Assembly: GCA_034506255.1 (NCBI GenBank)
Contig: JAPDPX010000007.1
Coordinates: forward strand, 1-64,000
DNA from: a candidate division KSB1 bacterium
GTDB lineage: Bacteria > Zhuqueibacterota > Zhuqueibacteria > Zhuqueibacterales > Zhuqueibacteraceae
DNA length: 64,000 nucleotides
Direction: 5' to 3'
Below, piece after piece: positions 63,372 to 64,000 of the stretch; within the stretch, counting starts at the first letter, position 1, and each line of letters opens with the position of its first letter. Both the position numbers and the translations under genes were made by a program. Under the pieces are notes generated by a model. That model did no database searches, was not told the DNA's origin, and saw only the letters and a list, made by a program, of their open reading frames with translations.

Positions 63372-63845
63372 ATGCGCAAAGGTTGGATTTCTTGTTTGCT
63401 GATTGTGTTCGGGCTGGCCTGCACCAAGACGCCCTCCTTCGAAGGCGAAAAATACGGCGCGACCATTACCCTCAACCAGGTGACACCCGTCTCGCAAATT
63501 CTTGCCGACCCACAAAGCCATCTCGGCAAAAAAGTTCTGGTGCAGGGCGAAATTGTGGATGTGTGTGCCAAAGCCGGCTGCTGGCTGGAAATTGCCGGTG
63601 AGCAACCCGGACAGAAAATAAAAGTGAAGGTCAATGATGGTGAGATTGTCTTTCCGACGAGCGCCAGGGGCAAAATGGCGCAGGTGGAGGGTGAAGTCTA
63701 TGAGATCAAACTGACGCACGAGCAAGCCATCGGATATTTCCAGCACATCGCCGAAGAGCAGGGCGTGCCCTTCGATTCGAGCAGCGTCACCGGCCCCACC
63801 ACGATTTACCAGATCAAAGGACTCGCTGCTGTCATAGCCAGGTAA
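63372..63845 (+). CDS. DUF4920-domain lipoprotein
   Basis: The 157-residue protein has a lipobox (IVFGLACTKT) and GAGAGGAAG before the ATG. The mature part is the OB-like DUF4920 fold: VSQILADPQSHLGKKVLVQG, VDVCAKAGCWLEIAGEQPGQ and KVKVNDGEIVFP, with the conserved Cys pair in VCAKAGCW. The function is unknown; a metal or redox role is possible because of the cysteines. It is a single gene, ending near the right-edge repeats. Confidence 0.9.
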   Translation: MRKGWISCLLIVFGLACTKTPSFEGEKYGATITLNQVTPVSQILADPQSHLGKKVLVQGEIVDVCAKAGCWLEIAGEQPGQKIKVKVNDGEIVFPTSARGKMAQVEGEVYEIKLTHEQAIGYFQHIAEEQGVPFDSSSVTGPTTIYQIKGLAAVIAR

Positions 63846-63875
63846 CGGCAACGCCATTCATTCTGGCAATCCCTC

Positions 63876-63955
63876 AGATGTGGAGTAACGCAGGCCTTCC
63901 CGCCTGCGGACAAGATGTCTGCTCCACGTCCCACATGTAACTGAGGCATTACTTG
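63876..63955. repeat. GTGGAGTAACGCAGG dispersed repeat
   Basis: The left GTGGAG pairs with CTCCAC and GCAGG with CCTGC, so it can form a branched hairpin. It ends with GTAACTGAGGCATTAC, matching 41770-41788. Confidence 0.75.
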
Positions 63956-64000
63956 TTGTGGCAGGATCAACAGGATGATCGGGATTCAAGTTTTGTCCTG
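63956..64000. repeat. repeat-like window end
   Basis: The phrase CAGGATCAACAGGATGATCG contains a short direct repeat (CAGGAT twice) and looks like a low-complexity dispersed repeat. It is cut by the window edge. Confidence 0.35.

Overview
The window is about 64 kb of GC-rich bacterial chromosome, densely coded on both strands. The best reading of its origin is a member of the Fibrobacteres-Chlorobi-Bacteroidetes (FCB) group outside Bacteroidota proper, for example a candidate phylum KSB1 or Calditrichota-like lineage. Supporting this are a PorP/SprF-like outer-membrane protein, secreted proteins ending in NPFTPN(G/D)DG-type or FlgD-like C-terminal domains, a GWxTD protein, many lipoproteins, and E. 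coli-like -35/-10 promoters rather than the Bacteroidota TAnnTTTG type. The taxonomic placement is an inference; no rRNA gene is present.

Left part (1-24.4 kb). A UvrD-like helicase runs off the left edge and appears broken in motif VI. After it come a tRNA-Pro, a lipoprotein, a TPR/CsgG-like protein, two secreted amidohydrolase-family genes in tandem, another lipoprotein, a rhodanese, a DUF2064 nucleotidyltransferase-like gene overlapping a YegS-type lipid kinase, DsbD, a lipoprotein, a D-amino-acid transaminase, a thioesterase, an S9 peptidase, a membrane-NUDIX fusion and a D-threonine-aldolase-like enzyme.

Centre (25.1-35.4 kb). One tightly packed plus-strand operon carries a PorP/SprF-like barrel, an ExbB/MotA-type channel, two surface-type proteins (one with a VWA domain and a dockerin-like segment), two minimal ExbD-like proteins, a TonB/AgmX-like Pro/Gly-rich energy transducer, a TPR lipoprotein and a secreted unknown. 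Read together it looks like an energised envelope machine with its own exported substrates. It is the best candidate here for an undescribed system.

Right part (35.4-64 kb). This holds a DUF6483-like protein, a PhoD phosphatase, a double-hotdog thioesterase, an NAD-dependent epimerase, a LamG-like protein and an iron-type ABC importer interrupted by a frameshifted acetyltransferase. It continues with two bactofilins, a 1357-residue Ig-repeat protein, a structured gene-free interval, a lipoprotein overlapping rlmB tail to tail, a metalloprotease-TolB-barrel fusion next to a GWxTD protein, a carbamoyltransferase with SxtJ, and a DUF4920 lipoprotein.

The spacers carry several dispersed repeat families: a 157-184 bp element with 13-bp terminal inverted repeats, a CCCACGAAA hairpin that also serves as a terminator, and a GCAGACA-AGA-TGTCTGC palindrome family that has also expanded in frame inside the helicase gene.
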